26,929 bases of DNA from CAMLOF01 sp966692625 (GTDB lineage Bacteria > Pseudomonadota > Gammaproteobacteria > Burkholderiales > Burkholderiaceae_C), in the NCBI GenBank assembly GCA_966692625.1, contig CBKZAG010000021.1, positions 1 to 26,929 of the forward strand, in the 5' to 3' direction. The position numbers were made by a program, and so were the translations under genes. Below are positions 12,868 through 21,495 of the stretch, piece by piece (the first letter of the stretch is position 1; the number at the start of each line of letters is the position of its first letter). Below the pieces are notes generated by a model. That model did no database searches, was not told where the DNA came from, and saw only the letters and a program-made list of their open reading frames with translations.

Positions 12868-14004
12868 TCAGATGATGGTCAGGTGTTCGGTGCCGGCAGC
12901 CAGATCGGTGGTGCGGGCCCGCTGGCTGTTGAGCTTGATGTTGAGCTTGAGATCGTTCTGCGAGTCGGCGTTGCGGATGGCTTCCTCGTACGAAACGAGA
13001 TTGGCCTCGAAGGCGTCGAAAAGCGCCTGATCGAAGGTCTGCATGCCGACCTCGCGGCTGCGCTTCATCACTTCCTTGATCTCGTTGATCTCGCCTTTCA
13101 TGATCAGGTCGGCGATCAGCCCGCTGTTGAGCAGGATTTCAACCACCGCGTAGCGGCCCTTGCCGTCCTGGCGGGGCAGCAGCCGCTGGGCGATCATGCC
13201 GCGCAGGTTCAGCGATACATCCTTGAGCAACTGCGCGTGCCTTTCTTCGGGGAAGAAGTTGATGATGCGTTCCATCGCCTGGTTGGCGCTGTTGGCGTGC
13301 AACGTGGCCAGGCACAGGTGGCCGGTTTCCGCAAAGGCGATGGCGTGCTCCATGGTCTCGCGGTCACGGATTTCGCCCATGAGGATGACGTTGGGGGCCT
13401 GACGCAGGGAGTTCTTGAGCGCGTTTTCCCAGTTGTCGGTGTCCAGCCCCACCTCGCGCTGGGTGATGATGCAGTTCTTGTGCTGGTGCACGAACTCCAC
13501 GGGGTCTTCCACGGTGACGATGTGGTCGTGGGTGTTTTCGTTGCGCCAGTCCACCATGGCAGCCAATGTGGTGGATTTACCGGAACCGGTCCCCCCCACC
13601 AGCAAGCAGATGCCGCGCTTGGCCAGAGCGATGTTCTTGAGCTGTTGCGGCAGGCCCAGCTCGTCCACCGTGGGGATCTTGGCGGGAATGGTCCGCATCA
13701 CCAGGCCCACCTTGCCCATTTGCACAAACGCATTTACGCGGAAGCGCCCAATACCCGCTGGCGCGATGGCGAAGTTGCATTCGCGCGTGCGCTCGAACTC
13801 GGCGGCCTGCTTGTCGTTCATGATGGCGCGTGCCAGTGCCTGGGTGTGCTGCCCGGTCAATGGCTGCGGGGAGACCTTGTTGATCTTGCCGTCCACCTTG
13901 ATGGCGGGGGGGAAGTCTGCCGTTAGGAAGAGGTCGCTGCCGTTGCGGCTGACCATGAGTTTGAGCAGGTCGTTGACGAAATTGCTCGCTTGATCGCGTT
14001 CCAT
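12868..14004 (-). CDS. pilU: Type IV pilus retraction ATPase PilU
   Basis: The 378-residue protein is a PilT-class secretion ATPase with Walker A GGTGSGKST (137-145), the Asp-box region TVEDPVEF, and Walker B/His-box ILMGEIRDRETM with ETGHLCLATLHANSANQ. Compared with PilT it has the longer, charged C-terminal tail typical of PilU (here ending EHLTII) and lacks the AIRNLIRE motif. PilU works with PilT at the base of the pilus to retract fibres under load. GGAGAG before the ATG supports the start; the gene lies 17 bp after pilT in the same unit. Confidence 0.95.
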   Translation of the reverse strand: MERDQASNFVNDLLKLMVSRNGSDLFLTADFPPAIKVDGKINKVSPQPLTGQHTQALARAIMNDKQAAEFERTRECNFAIAPAGIGRFRVNAFVQMGKVGLVMRTIPAKIPTVDELGLPQQLKNIALAKRGICLLVGGTGSGKSTTLAAMVDWRNENTHDHIVTVEDPVEFVHQHKNCIITQREVGLDTDNWENALKNSLRQAPNVILMGEIRDRETMEHAIAFAETGHLCLATLHANSANQAMERIINFFPEERHAQLLKDVSLNLRGMIAQRLLPRQDGKGRYAVVEILLNSGLIADLIMKGEINEIKEVMKRSREVGMQTFDQALFDAFEANLVSYEEAIRNADSQNDLKLNIKLNSQRARTTDLAAGTEHLTII

Positions 14005-14021
14005 CTGCGCTCTCCTTCGGC

Positions 14022-15065
14022 TCAGCCGGGGAAATTGTCGGGTATCTTGGCCTTGGCGCGGGCCTCGGCGGGTGTGATGATGTTGCGGCGGACCAGTTCG
14101 ATCAGGCTCTGATCGAGCGTCTGCATGCCGAAGTTGTTACCGGTCTGGATGGACGAGTACATCTGCGCGACCTTGTTTTCACGGATGAGGTTGCGGATGG
14201 CTGGTGTGCCGATCATGATTTCGTGCGCGGCCACGCGGCCGTTGCCGTCGGCCGTCTTGAGCAGGGTCTGGGAAATCACGGCCACCAGCGATTCGGACAG
14301 CATGGCCCGGACCATTTCCTTTTCCTCGGGCGGGAACACGTCCACGATACGGTCGATGGTCTTGGCCGCGCTGGAGGTGTGCAGGGTGCCGAACACCAGG
14401 TGGCCGGTTTCGGCGGCGGTCATGGCCAGGCGGATGGTCTCCAGGTCGCGCATCTCGCCCACCAGCACGGCGTCCGGGTCTTCGCGCAGGGCGGAGCGCA
14501 GGGCGTTGGCGAAGCTGTGCGTCATCGGCCCCACTTCACGCTGGTTGACCAGGCACTTCTTGGAGTCGTGCACGAATTCGATCGGGTCCTCGATGGTGAG
14601 GATGTGTCCGTACTCGTGTTCGTTGAGGTGGTTGACCATGGCGGCCAGGGTGGTGGATTTGCCTGAGCCGGTGGGGCCCGTCACCAGCACCAGACCACGC
14701 GGTTTGAGCGCCAGTTCAGCGAAGATCTTGGGGCAGTTGAGCTGCTCCAGCGTCATGATCTTGGACGGAATCGTCCGGAACACGGCGGCGGCGCCTCGGT
14801 TCTGGTTGAAGGCGTTCACACGGAAGCGTGCCAAGCCCTCGATTTCGAACGAGAAGTCCACCTCCAGGAACTCTTCGTACACCTTGCGCTGGGCATCGTT
14901 CATGATGTCGTAGATCATGGCGTGGACCTGCTTGTGGTCCAGCGGTTCCACGTTGATGCGCCGCACGTCGCCGTGCACCCGTATCATCGGAGGCAGGCCC
15001 GCCGAGAGATGCAGATCCGAAGCCTTGTTCTTGGTGCTGAAGGCCAACAGTTGAGTGATATCCAT
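14022..15065 (-). CDS. pilT: Type IV pilus retraction ATPase PilT
   Basis: The 347-residue protein has the normal PilT length, with Walker A GPTGSGKST (130-138), TIEDPIEFVH, the Walker B segment VLVGEMRDLETI, the His box GHLVFGTLHTSSAAK and the PilT-specific AIRNLIRE motif in the C-terminal part. It is the hexameric cytoplasmic motor that depolymerises type IV pili, driving twitching motility and DNA uptake. It is the first gene of pilT-pilU and is divergent from yggS, with only 33 bp between the two ATGs; the same yggS/pilTU arrangement occurs in Pseudomonas. Confidence 0.97.
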   Translation of the reverse strand: MDITQLLAFSTKNKASDLHLSAGLPPMIRVHGDVRRINVEPLDHKQVHAMIYDIMNDAQRKVYEEFLEVDFSFEIEGLARFRVNAFNQNRGAAAVFRTIPSKIMTLEQLNCPKIFAELALKPRGLVLVTGPTGSGKSTTLAAMVNHLNEHEYGHILTIEDPIEFVHDSKKCLVNQREVGPMTHSFANALRSALREDPDAVLVGEMRDLETIRLAMTAAETGHLVFGTLHTSSAAKTIDRIVDVFPPEEKEMVRAMLSESLVAVISQTLLKTADGNGRVAAHEIMIGTPAIRNLIRENKVAQMYSSIQTGNNFGMQTLDQSLIELVRRNIITPAEARAKAKIPDNFPG

Positions 15066-15098
15066 CCCGGTTCCCGTAAGGCGTGGTCTTCTCCCATT

Positions 15099-15803
15099 AT
15101 GGCAACGATTTCAGACAATCTCCAGCAAGTTTGCGAGCGCATGGCGAAGGCCTGTGAACTCGCCGGACGCGATGCCGCCACCGTGCGACTGCTGGCGGTG
15201 TCCAAGACTTTCGGCCCGGACGCCGTGGCCGAGGCTCTGGCGGCGGGCCAGCACGCCTTTGGCGAGAACTATGTGCAGGAAGGCGTGAACAAGATCGCCC
15301 GGCTGCGCGAGGAGGGCCGAAGTGGGCTGGAATGGCATTGCATCGGGCCTTTGCAGAGCAACAAGACGCGGCCGGTGGCGGAGCATTTCGACTGGGTGCA
15401 GTCGGTGGACCGGTTGAAGATCGCGCAGCGGCTGAGCGAACAGCGGCCCACCGGGCTTCCACCCTTGCAGGTGTGCGTTCAGGTGAATGTGGACGGAGGC
15501 CCAACCAAGGCGGGTGTCAAGCCGGAAGAGGCCTTGGCCTTGGCGCGTGCGGTGGCGGCGTTGCCGCGCCTGCGGCTGCGCGGTCTGATGTGCATCCCCG
15601 AGCCCGCGCCCAGTTTTGCTGCAGCCTGCGCCGTGTTCGCCCGTGCGAAGGCCTTGTTCGACGCGCTCAACACCGAGGGTTTGGGGCTGGATACCCTGTC
15701 CATGGGCATGAGCGACGACTTGGAAGCCGCCGTGGCCAGCGGCAGCACGATGGTGCGCGTGGGCAGCGCAATCTTCGGTCGAAGGCACTACCCTCCGGCT
15801 TGA
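15099..15803 (+). CDS. yggS: YggS family pyridoxal-phosphate homeostasis protein
   Basis: The 234-residue protein is a single-domain alanine-racemase-like barrel. Lys36 in LLAVSKT is the PLP-binding lysine; FGENYVQEG, WHCIGPLQSNK, LRLRGLMCIP and SMGMSDDLEAAVASGSTMVRVGSAIFG are the hallmark blocks, the last binding the PLP phosphate. It has no known enzymatic activity and buffers PLP levels and amino-acid metabolism. ATG 15099 gives the usual family length; the frame is open further upstream, antisense to pilT, and is discounted. The ribosome-binding site is weak. The intergenic space with pilT is too short for two separate full promoters, so transcription signals probably overlap the coding regions. 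Confidence 0.93.
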   Translation: MATISDNLQQVCERMAKACELAGRDAATVRLLAVSKTFGPDAVAEALAAGQHAFGENYVQEGVNKIARLREEGRSGLEWHCIGPLQSNKTRPVAEHFDWVQSVDRLKIAQRLSEQRPTGLPPLQVCVQVNVDGGPTKAGVKPEEALALARAVAALPRLRLRGLMCIPEPAPSFAAACAVFARAKALFDALNTEGLGLDTLSMGMSDDLEAAVASGSTMVRVGSAIFGRRHYPPA

Positions 15804-15815
15804 TCCGGCCCATGG

Positions 15816-15874
15816 GCCCCCACGCTTCGCTGCCCCCGAGGGGGCGTTCGTCGCCTTGGGGCGGCCCGGCGGCG
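15816..15874. repeat. GC-hairpin intergenic repeat, copy 2
   Basis: This ~59-bp copy of the element at 11884-11945 has the same CCCCC-GAG-GGGGG hairpin and GTCGCCTTGGGGCGGCCCGG segment, differing by a few substitutions and small indels. It lies between convergent yggS and putA and reaches to within 2 bp of the putA stop codon. Confidence 0.75.
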
Positions 15875-15876
15875 AC

Positions 15877-18800
15877 TCAGTCCAGCGTCATCAGGCTGGC
15901 GTTGCCACCCGCCGCCGCTGTGTTGACACTCAGCGACCGTTCTGTCACCAAGCGTTCCAGGGCTATGCCCGTGTCACCGGGCGTCAGCCCTTGTACGCCA
16001 ACGATGGCGCCAGACCGCTGAGCGAGTGCCAGACCCAACTGGCGCAGTTCGTCAGGTGTGCCGTGGTGAAGCACAGCGTCGAACTGGGCTGCGGGCGCTT
16101 GCCAGTCGGCTACCAAGTCGATCCGTTCCCGCACGGCCTCGGGCAATTGCTCGCGCAAGGTGGTGTGTTGGGCAGGCCAGATGGTGCGGCCATCAACGGC
16201 CAGCACGGCAGCCAGTTGCACGAGCCGGTCATCATCGGCCGTGGCCAGGCAAAGAACGGCGTCGCGCGGGTGCAGGCTGTATTCATTGCGTTCGCCTGTC
16301 GGGCCTGCCAATACCGTGCTGGCGTGGGGCCACGCGAGGTCGCTGAACCGTTGGCACGTTGCGGCCAGGTCGGCGCGCCCCTGCTGGTTTGCCCAGTCGT
16401 GCAGTGCCAGCAGTGATGCGGTGGCTGTGGGGGCAAGTGCTTTGTCGGCTGCAGCCGCTGGCGCGTTCTGGCACCAGCCCAAGGCACGGTTCAGCACGTT
16501 GGCGGGGCGTTGGGCGAGCAGACGGTACAGGTAGATGGGCCCGCCCGCTTTGGGGCCAGTGCCCGACAGACCCTCGCCCCCGAAAGGTTGCACTCCCACC
16601 ACGGCCCCCACCATGTTGCGGTTGACATAGCGGTTGCCTGCGTGGGCGCTGGCAACCACCTGGGCAATGGTCTCGTCAATGCGGGTGTGCACGCCGAGTG
16701 TCAGGCCGTAGCCGGTGGCGTTGATCTGCTCTATCAGGGCACCCAGGTCACGCCGGGCGTAGCGCACCACGTGCAACACCGGGCCGAAGACCTCGCGCTC
16801 CAGTTCCCCGATATGAGGCAGCTCGATCAGCGTGGGCGGCACGAAGGTGCCGTGGCGTGTGGCGTCGTCACCCGATGGGGCAGCCTGAAACACCATGTGG
16901 TCACGAGCCCGCATCGTGGCAATGTGGCGCTGGATGTTGTCGCGCGCCTCGGCGTCGATGACCGGGCCCACGTCTACCGCCAGTTCACCGGGGTTGCCCA
17001 GGCGCAGTTCGGCCATGGCGCCGCGCAGCATGGCGAGCACGCGGTCGGCCACGTCGTTTTGCAGGCACAACACGCGCAGGGCCGAGCAGCGCTGGCCCGC
17101 GCTGTCGAAGGCGGATGCCACCACGTCGTTCACCACCTGCTCAGGCAGGGCCGAGGCATCCACGATCATGGCGTTTTGCCCGCCGGTTTCGGCGATGAGC
17201 GGCACCGGCTGCCCAGTGGGGCCAAGGCGCTGGGCCAGGCTGCGTTGCAGCAGGCGGGCCACCTCGGTGGAGCCGGTGAACATGACGCCTTGCACGCGTC
17301 TGTCGGCCACCAGGGGGGCGCCCACGGTTTCGCCGCGCCCGGGCAGCAGTTGCAAAGCACCGGGCGGTACACCCGCATCCCGCAAGAGCCATACGGCTTC
17401 GGCGGCGACCAGCGGAGTCTGCTCGGCTGGCTTGGCCAGCACCGTGTTGCCTGCGGCCAGGGCGGCCGCCACTTGGCCGGTGAAGATGGCCAGCGGGAAG
17501 TTCCAGGGGCTGATGCACACCACGGGGCCCAACGGCACGTGGGTGGTGTTGTCGAAGCTGTGGCGCACCTGGGCAGCGTAGTAACGCAGGAAGTCGATGG
17601 CCTCGCGCACCTCGGCAATGGCGTTGGCGGCGGTTTTGCCCGCTTCGCGCATCAGCAGGCCCATCAGGCGCGGCATGTCCGACTGCATCGCGTCAGCGGC
17701 ACGGTCCAGCGCGGCGGCACGCTCCGCAGGAGGCACGGCCGCCCAGGCGGGCGCGAAGTCTGATGCCGCTTGCAGTGCGAGCTCTACGTCGGCGGCGCTG
17801 GCCTCGCGCGCCTGGCCCACGGTGTCGCGAGCATCGGCCGGGTTGCGCACGGGCTGGAACGGGTTTTGGCCTTCCGTGGGCGCGCCTTGGGCAAGCATCG
17901 GCTGGGCCTGCCAGGACACGCTGGCGCTCGCCTGCAGGGTGTCTTGCAGGGATTGCAGCGCTGATTCGTTGGCCAGATCCAGTCCCGCGGAGTTGGCGCG
18001 CTGGGCTCCGTACAAATCGGCTGGCAAGGCAATGGCGGGGTGGGGTAGGCCGACTTGTCCTTCGTGTTGCCCGGCCGCTACCACGGCGTCCACCGGGTCT
18101 TGCACCAGTTGTTCGATGGGCAGGTTGGGGTCCGCCATCTGGTGCACGAAGGAGGTGTTGGCGCCGTTTTCCAGCAGGCGCCGCACCAGGTAGGCCAGCA
18201 GCGTTTCGTGCGTGCCCACGGGGGCGTAGATGCGGCAAGGGCGCTTCAGCTCACTCACCACCTGTTCGTACAGCGGTTCGCCCATGCCGTGCAGGCACTG
18301 GAATTCGTACTGGCCGGGTTGGTAACGGGCCGGATCTGCCAGGTGGTAGATGGCCGCGAGCGTGTGGGCGTTGTGTGTGGCGAACTGCGGGTACACCGCA
18401 TCGGGCGCGGCCAGCAGGCGGCGCGCGCAGGCCAGGTAGGCCACATCGGTGTGGGCCTTGCGGGTGTAGACCGGGTAATCGCTCATGCCGTCGAGCTGGG
18501 CACGCTTGATCTCGCTGTCCCAGTAGGCGCCCTTGACCAGTCGCACCATCAGCCGGTGGCCGCTGCGCCGGGCCAGATCGACGACGAAGTCGATCACGTA
18601 GGGGCAGCGCTTCTGGTAGGCCTGCACGACGAAGCCGATGCCGTCGAAGCCCGCCAGCTCGGGCGCAAAGCAGAGCTTTTCCAGCAGGTCCAGCGAGAGT
18701 TCCAGCCGGTCGGCTTCCTCGGCGTCGATGTTCAGGCCGATGTTGTAGCTTCTGGCCAGTTGTGCGAGGCCCAACAGCACGGGGTAGAGCTCGTCCACCA

Positions 18801-19668
18801 CACGCTGGTACTGCGCGCGGCTGTAGCGCGGGTGCAGGGCCGACAGCTTGATGGAGATACCCGGGCCCGCGTGCACACCCGCCCCGTTCGCAGCCCGGCC
18901 AATGGCGTGGATGGCGGCTTCGTAAGCGGCCAGATAGCGTTGCGCGTCCTCGGCGGTGAGGGCGGCTTCGCCCAGCATGTCGTAGGAGTAGCGGAAGCCC
19001 TGCGCTTCCCTCACCCGTGCGTGCTCCAGCGCCTCTTCGATGGTCTCTCCAGTAACGAACTGCTCGCCCATCAGGCGCATGGCCATGTCCACGCCTTTGC
19101 GGATAAGCGGCTCGCCGCCCTTGCGCACCAGCGCGCCCAGGGTGGCGCTCAGGCCCGCCTCGCTGTGCGTGGCCACCAGCTTGCCCGTGAGCAGCAGGCC
19201 CCAGGTGGCGGCGTTGACGAACAGCGACGGGCTGCGGCCCAGGTGGGCCGTCCATTCGCCGCGGCCCACCTTGTCGCGGATCAGCGCGTCGCGCGTTTCG
19301 GCATCGGGAATGCGCAGCAGCGCCTCGGCCAGGCACATCAGGGCCACACCCTCCTGCGACGACAGGGCGTATTCCTGCAGCAGGCCCTGCACCAGCCCGG
19401 CGCGGCCCACGGCGGGTTTGCGCTCGCGCAGTTGCCGTGCCAGTTGCTGGGCCAGGGCTTGTGTGGCGGTGTAGATGGGCCGGTCCAGGCGGGCCTGTTC
19501 AAGCAGCCCCGGCAGCAGTTCCGGCTCGGGGCGGCGCCAGGCGGCGGTGATGGCCTGCCGCAGCGGTTCACGCTGCAGCGGCCCGGCGACGAAGCGGGCG
19601 AAAGGTGCCGTCACCACAGGGGTTCCAGCGGTTGCTTGCAACTGTTCGGGCATGGCGGGGGCGTTCAT
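15877..19668 (-). CDS. putA: Bifunctional proline dehydrogenase / L-glutamate-gamma-semialdehyde dehydrogenase
   Basis: The 1263-residue protein has an N-terminal helical arm region, an FAD-dependent proline dehydrogenase barrel (about 190-490, with LVKGAYWDSEIKRAQ near 377-391 and a C-terminal YAPVGTHETLLAYLVRRLLENG), an aldehyde dehydrogenase domain from about residue 580 (ISPWNFPLAIFTGQ, MFTGSTEVA, ETGGQNAM, catalytic Cys861 in GQRCSALRV), and a ~200-residue C-terminal extension like the ALDH-superfamily tail of long PutAs. It oxidises proline to glutamate, passing electrons to quinone and NAD. No N-terminal ribbon-helix-helix DNA-binding domain is present, so it is not its own repressor. 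The divergent Lrp/AsnC gene is the likely regulator. GGATGA precedes the ATG. Confidence 0.96.
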   Translation of the reverse strand: MNAPAMPEQLQATAGTPVVTAPFARFVAGPLQREPLRQAITAAWRRPEPELLPGLLEQARLDRPIYTATQALAQQLARQLRERKPAVGRAGLVQGLLQEYALSSQEGVALMCLAEALLRIPDAETRDALIRDKVGRGEWTAHLGRSPSLFVNAATWGLLLTGKLVATHSEAGLSATLGALVRKGGEPLIRKGVDMAMRLMGEQFVTGETIEEALEHARVREAQGFRYSYDMLGEAALTAEDAQRYLAAYEAAIHAIGRAANGAGVHAGPGISIKLSALHPRYSRAQYQRVVDELYPVLLGLAQLARSYNIGLNIDAEEADRLELSLDLLEKLCFAPELAGFDGIGFVVQAYQKRCPYVIDFVVDLARRSGHRLMVRLVKGAYWDSEIKRAQLDGMSDYPVYTRKAHTDVAYLACARRLLAAPDAVYPQFATHNAHTLAAIYHLADPARYQPGQYEFQCLHGMGEPLYEQVVSELKRPCRIYAPVGTHETLLAYLVRRLLENGANTSFVHQMADPNLPIEQLVQDPVDAVVAAGQHEGQVGLPHPAIALPADLYGAQRANSAGLDLANESALQSLQDTLQASASVSWQAQPMLAQGAPTEGQNPFQPVRNPADARDTVGQAREASAADVELALQAASDFAPAWAAVPPAERAAALDRAADAMQSDMPRLMGLLMREAGKTAANAIAEVREAIDFLRYYAAQVRHSFDNTTHVPLGPVVCISPWNFPLAIFTGQVAAALAAGNTVLAKPAEQTPLVAAEAVWLLRDAGVPPGALQLLPGRGETVGAPLVADRRVQGVMFTGSTEVARLLQRSLAQRLGPTGQPVPLIAETGGQNAMIVDASALPEQVVNDVVASAFDSAGQRCSALRVLCLQNDVADRVLAMLRGAMAELRLGNPGELAVDVGPVIDAEARDNIQRHIATMRARDHMVFQAAPSGDDATRHGTFVPPTLIELPHIGELEREVFGPVLHVVRYARRDLGALIEQINATGYGLTLGVHTRIDETIAQVVASAHAGNRYVNRNMVGAVVGVQPFGGEGLSGTGPKAGGPIYLYRLLAQRPANVLNRALGWCQNAPAAAADKALAPTATASLLALHDWANQQGRADLAATCQRFSDLAWPHASTVLAGPTGERNEYSLHPRDAVLCLATADDDRLVQLAAVLAVDGRTIWPAQHTTLREQLPEAVRERIDLVADWQAPAAQFDAVLHHGTPDELRQLGLALAQRSGAIVGVQGLTPGDTGIALERLVTERSLSVNTAAAGGNASLMTLD

Positions 19669-19687
19669 GGCGGGTCATCCATTTGGT

Positions 19688-19765
19688 TAGTGAATGCGTT
19701 GATGATCTGCTTTTGTGTGTTAAATTTTTGTTCAAAATTTTGCCGTATTGACGAATCATTCACTA
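19688..19765. promoter_or_regulatory. Divergent putA / Lrp-type regulator control region with 9-bp inverted repeat
   Basis: TAGTGAATG (19688-19696) and its exact reverse complement CATTCACTA (19757-19765) lie 60 bp apart between putA (start 19668) and the regulator gene (start 19778). Between them is an A+T-rich block (about 19720-19742) containing AAATTTTTG and CAAAATTT arms. Spaced dyads around A+T-rich DNA are typical of Lrp/AsnC sites; assignment to this regulator is inference. Confidence 0.5.
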
Positions 19766-19777
19766 CTGATTTTGATC

Positions 19778-20248
19778 ATGGACGAATTGGACAGGATCGA
19801 TCTGCGCATCCTTGATGTGCTGCAACGCGATGGCCGCATCAGCAACCTCAAACTGGCTGAGGCGGTGGCGCTGTCGCCCACGGCGGTGCTGGCCCGGGTG
19901 CAGCGCCTTACGCGCGACGGCTACATCCTGGGCTATGAGGCAAGACTCAATCCGCTCAAGCTGGGTGCAGGCATGTTGGTATTCGTGGAGGTGCTGCTCG
20001 ACCGCACCACGCCCAACGTGTTCGATGAATTCAAGGCCGCCGTTCAAGTGCAGCCTCAAATCCTGGAATGCCACATGGTGGCCGGGGGGTTCGACTACCT
20101 GCTCAAGACCCGTGCGGCCGACATGAACGCTTACCGCAACTTTGCGGGTGCCGTGCTTTGGCAATTGCCCGGCGTGCGGGAAACGCGCACCTACGCGGTG
20201 ATGGAGGAGGTGAAGAACTCTACCCACTTGCATCTGCTGAACAAATGA
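19778..20248 (+). CDS. Lrp/AsnC family regulator, probable proline-responsive activator of putA
   Basis: The 156-residue protein has an N-terminal helix-turn-helix (LDRIDLRILDVLQRDGRISN then LAEAVALSPTAVLARVQRL, about 4-46) and a C-terminal RAM domain (VFVEVLLDR, ILECHMVAGGFDYLLKTRA, and VRETRTYAVMEEVK), which forms the octamer and binds amino acids. Its divergent position next to putA matches PutR-type regulators of alphaproteobacteria and relatives, which activate putA when proline is present. ATG 19778 is the start that gives the usual DELDRIDLRIL opening. The intergenic region carries a spaced 9-bp dyad that it may bind. Confidence 0.93.
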   Translation: MDELDRIDLRILDVLQRDGRISNLKLAEAVALSPTAVLARVQRLTRDGYILGYEARLNPLKLGAGMLVFVEVLLDRTTPNVFDEFKAAVQVQPQILECHMVAGGFDYLLKTRAADMNAYRNFAGAVLWQLPGVRETRTYAVMEEVKNSTHLHLLNK

Positions 20249-20251
20249 GCG

Positions 20252-20281
20252 TTGACAGGCGCGCAGCATGTTTCTGACAAT
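20252..20281 (+). promoter_or_regulatory. Putative promoter of the M19 dipeptidase gene
   Basis: A consensus -35 TTGACA (20252-20257) and GACAAT (20276-20281, four of six matches to -10) are 18 bp apart, starting three bases after the regulator stop codon. Transcription would start near 20288, leaving a leader of about 59 bases that contains the strong ribosome-binding site. Confidence 0.4.
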
Positions 20282-20346
20282 TCCTACAGCCAAACGGTTG
20301 GAGGTTGCAGGCCTTCACTGGCAGTGGCGAACAGGAGGGTACCCTC

Positions 20347-21495
20347 ATGCGCGACGACGCGTCATACGCCGAAGGACAAGACTGGGGGAGTGACTGCTGT
20401 GTCGATGCCCCACTTCCGGCCGTTGGCAAATGGGCGGCGTTTTGCTGCTCCAGGCGTTCATTTCTGGGGTGGGGGGCCGCGTTCGGTGCCGCCGCAGCGC
20501 TAGGAAGTGCGTCTGCACAAAATGTTGTCGCTTCAAGGTTTCCGGTGGCAGATGTTCACAGCCACATGGGTTTGTTCGGTCCAACGCGCTCAGCGACATT
20601 CAGCCCTGACCGCTTCATGGCCGCTGGACACGTCAAGCTTGTGGCCTGGAAATGGGTGCCTGACCTCAAGCTTGTACGCCGAGGCCCCGACGGGCGTCTG
20701 TTGCCAGCATCTTCGCCGAACGTGGAAGAGCTCTGGGCCTTTACCGAATCCGGTCTGAAAGACATGCTCGACAGTGCCACACGTGCGCAGTTGACAGTGG
20801 TTCGCCAGAGATCAGATGTCGACTCCGCCCAAGCCGGGCAAGCCGCCGTGGTGCTGGCCAGCGAAGGTTGTGATTTTGCCGACGAAGGGCTCTCGCGCAT
20901 TGATGCGGTACATGCCATGGGTGTACGGCATCTTCAACTTGTGCACTACACGCCCAATCCATTCTCGGATATTCAGTCCCGGCCTGTCTTGCACAACGGC
21001 ATCACGGCCAAGGGCCTGGAACTCATCGGGCGCTGCAACCGCCTTGGCATTCTGGTCGATGTGGCGCACATGACACCTTCCGCTGCAATGGCTGCGGCAG
21101 AACGTTCGGAGCGGCCTGTCATCTGGTCACACAGCGCCTTGCGTGCTGGCATGAACATCGCGGGGGCCACCGACCGCCTGTTACCGCTCGAGACCGCCAA
21201 GGCGATTGCGGCCCAAGGCGGGCTGGTGGGGTTGTGGGGTTTCAACGCAACAGCGCGTCACAGCCTCTCTGGGTACGTTCAGCTGGTTCGCGAAACCATT
21301 GATTTGCTGGGTGAAGATCATGTTGCCTTCGGCACAGACCTGTCCGGCCTCAGCAACTGGGCCATCATCCACCATTATGGTGACCTGGCCGACGTCATGG
21401 ACCGGCTTGTGCAGGCCGGTCTTCAGGAAAGCACTTTGCGCAAGCTGGCATTCGACAACTACGCGAGAGTGCTCAAGGCGGCGTTGTCAACTTGA
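20347..21495 (+). CDS. Tat-exported M19-type membrane dipeptidase-like protein
   Basis: The 382-residue product starts at ATG 20347, seven bases after AGGAGGG. A long n-region (34 residues, with Cys pairs at 17/18 and 33/34) precedes SRRSFLGW with Arg36-Arg37 and a hydrophobic stretch to ASA (57), a twin-arginine signal, so it is probably folded before export to the periplasm. The body matches renal-dipeptidase-like (M19) barrels: DVHSHMG (69-75), VLASEGCDF with the bridging Glu, LQLVHYTPNPFSD, VDVAHM, WSHSALR and GTDLSG. Family members hydrolyse dipeptides using two zinc ions. The usual first motif is HxD, but here it is HSH (71-73), so metal binding may differ. It overlaps the convergent kinase gene by 9 bp. 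Confidence 0.85.
   Translation: MRDDASYAEGQDWGSDCCVDAPLPAVGKWAAFCCSRRSFLGWGAAFGAAAALGSASAQNVVASRFPVADVHSHMGLFGPTRSATFSPDRFMAAGHVKLVAWKWVPDLKLVRRGPDGRLLPASSPNVEELWAFTESGLKDMLDSATRAQLTVVRQRSDVDSAQAGQAAVVLASEGCDFADEGLSRIDAVHAMGVRHLQLVHYTPNPFSDIQSRPVLHNGITAKGLELIGRCNRLGILVDVAHMTPSAAMAAAERSERPVIWSHSALRAGMNIAGATDRLLPLETAKAIAAQGGLVGLWGFNATARHSLSGYVQLVRETIDLLGEDHVAFGTDLSGLSNWAIIHHYGDLADVMDRLVQAGLQESTLRKLAFDNYARVLKAALST

Noticed and set aside
12868..15065. A type II secretion ATPase identity for the paired ATPases
   Set aside because: Length, the AIRNLIRE motif in the first, and the pilT-pilU order next to yggS identify the pilus retraction pair.
18055..19815. Long rightward open frame of 586 codons opposite putA
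   Set aside because: It is antisense to an unmistakable PutA; its His/Gln/Val-rich composition is that of a complementary frame in GC-rich DNA, with no domain.
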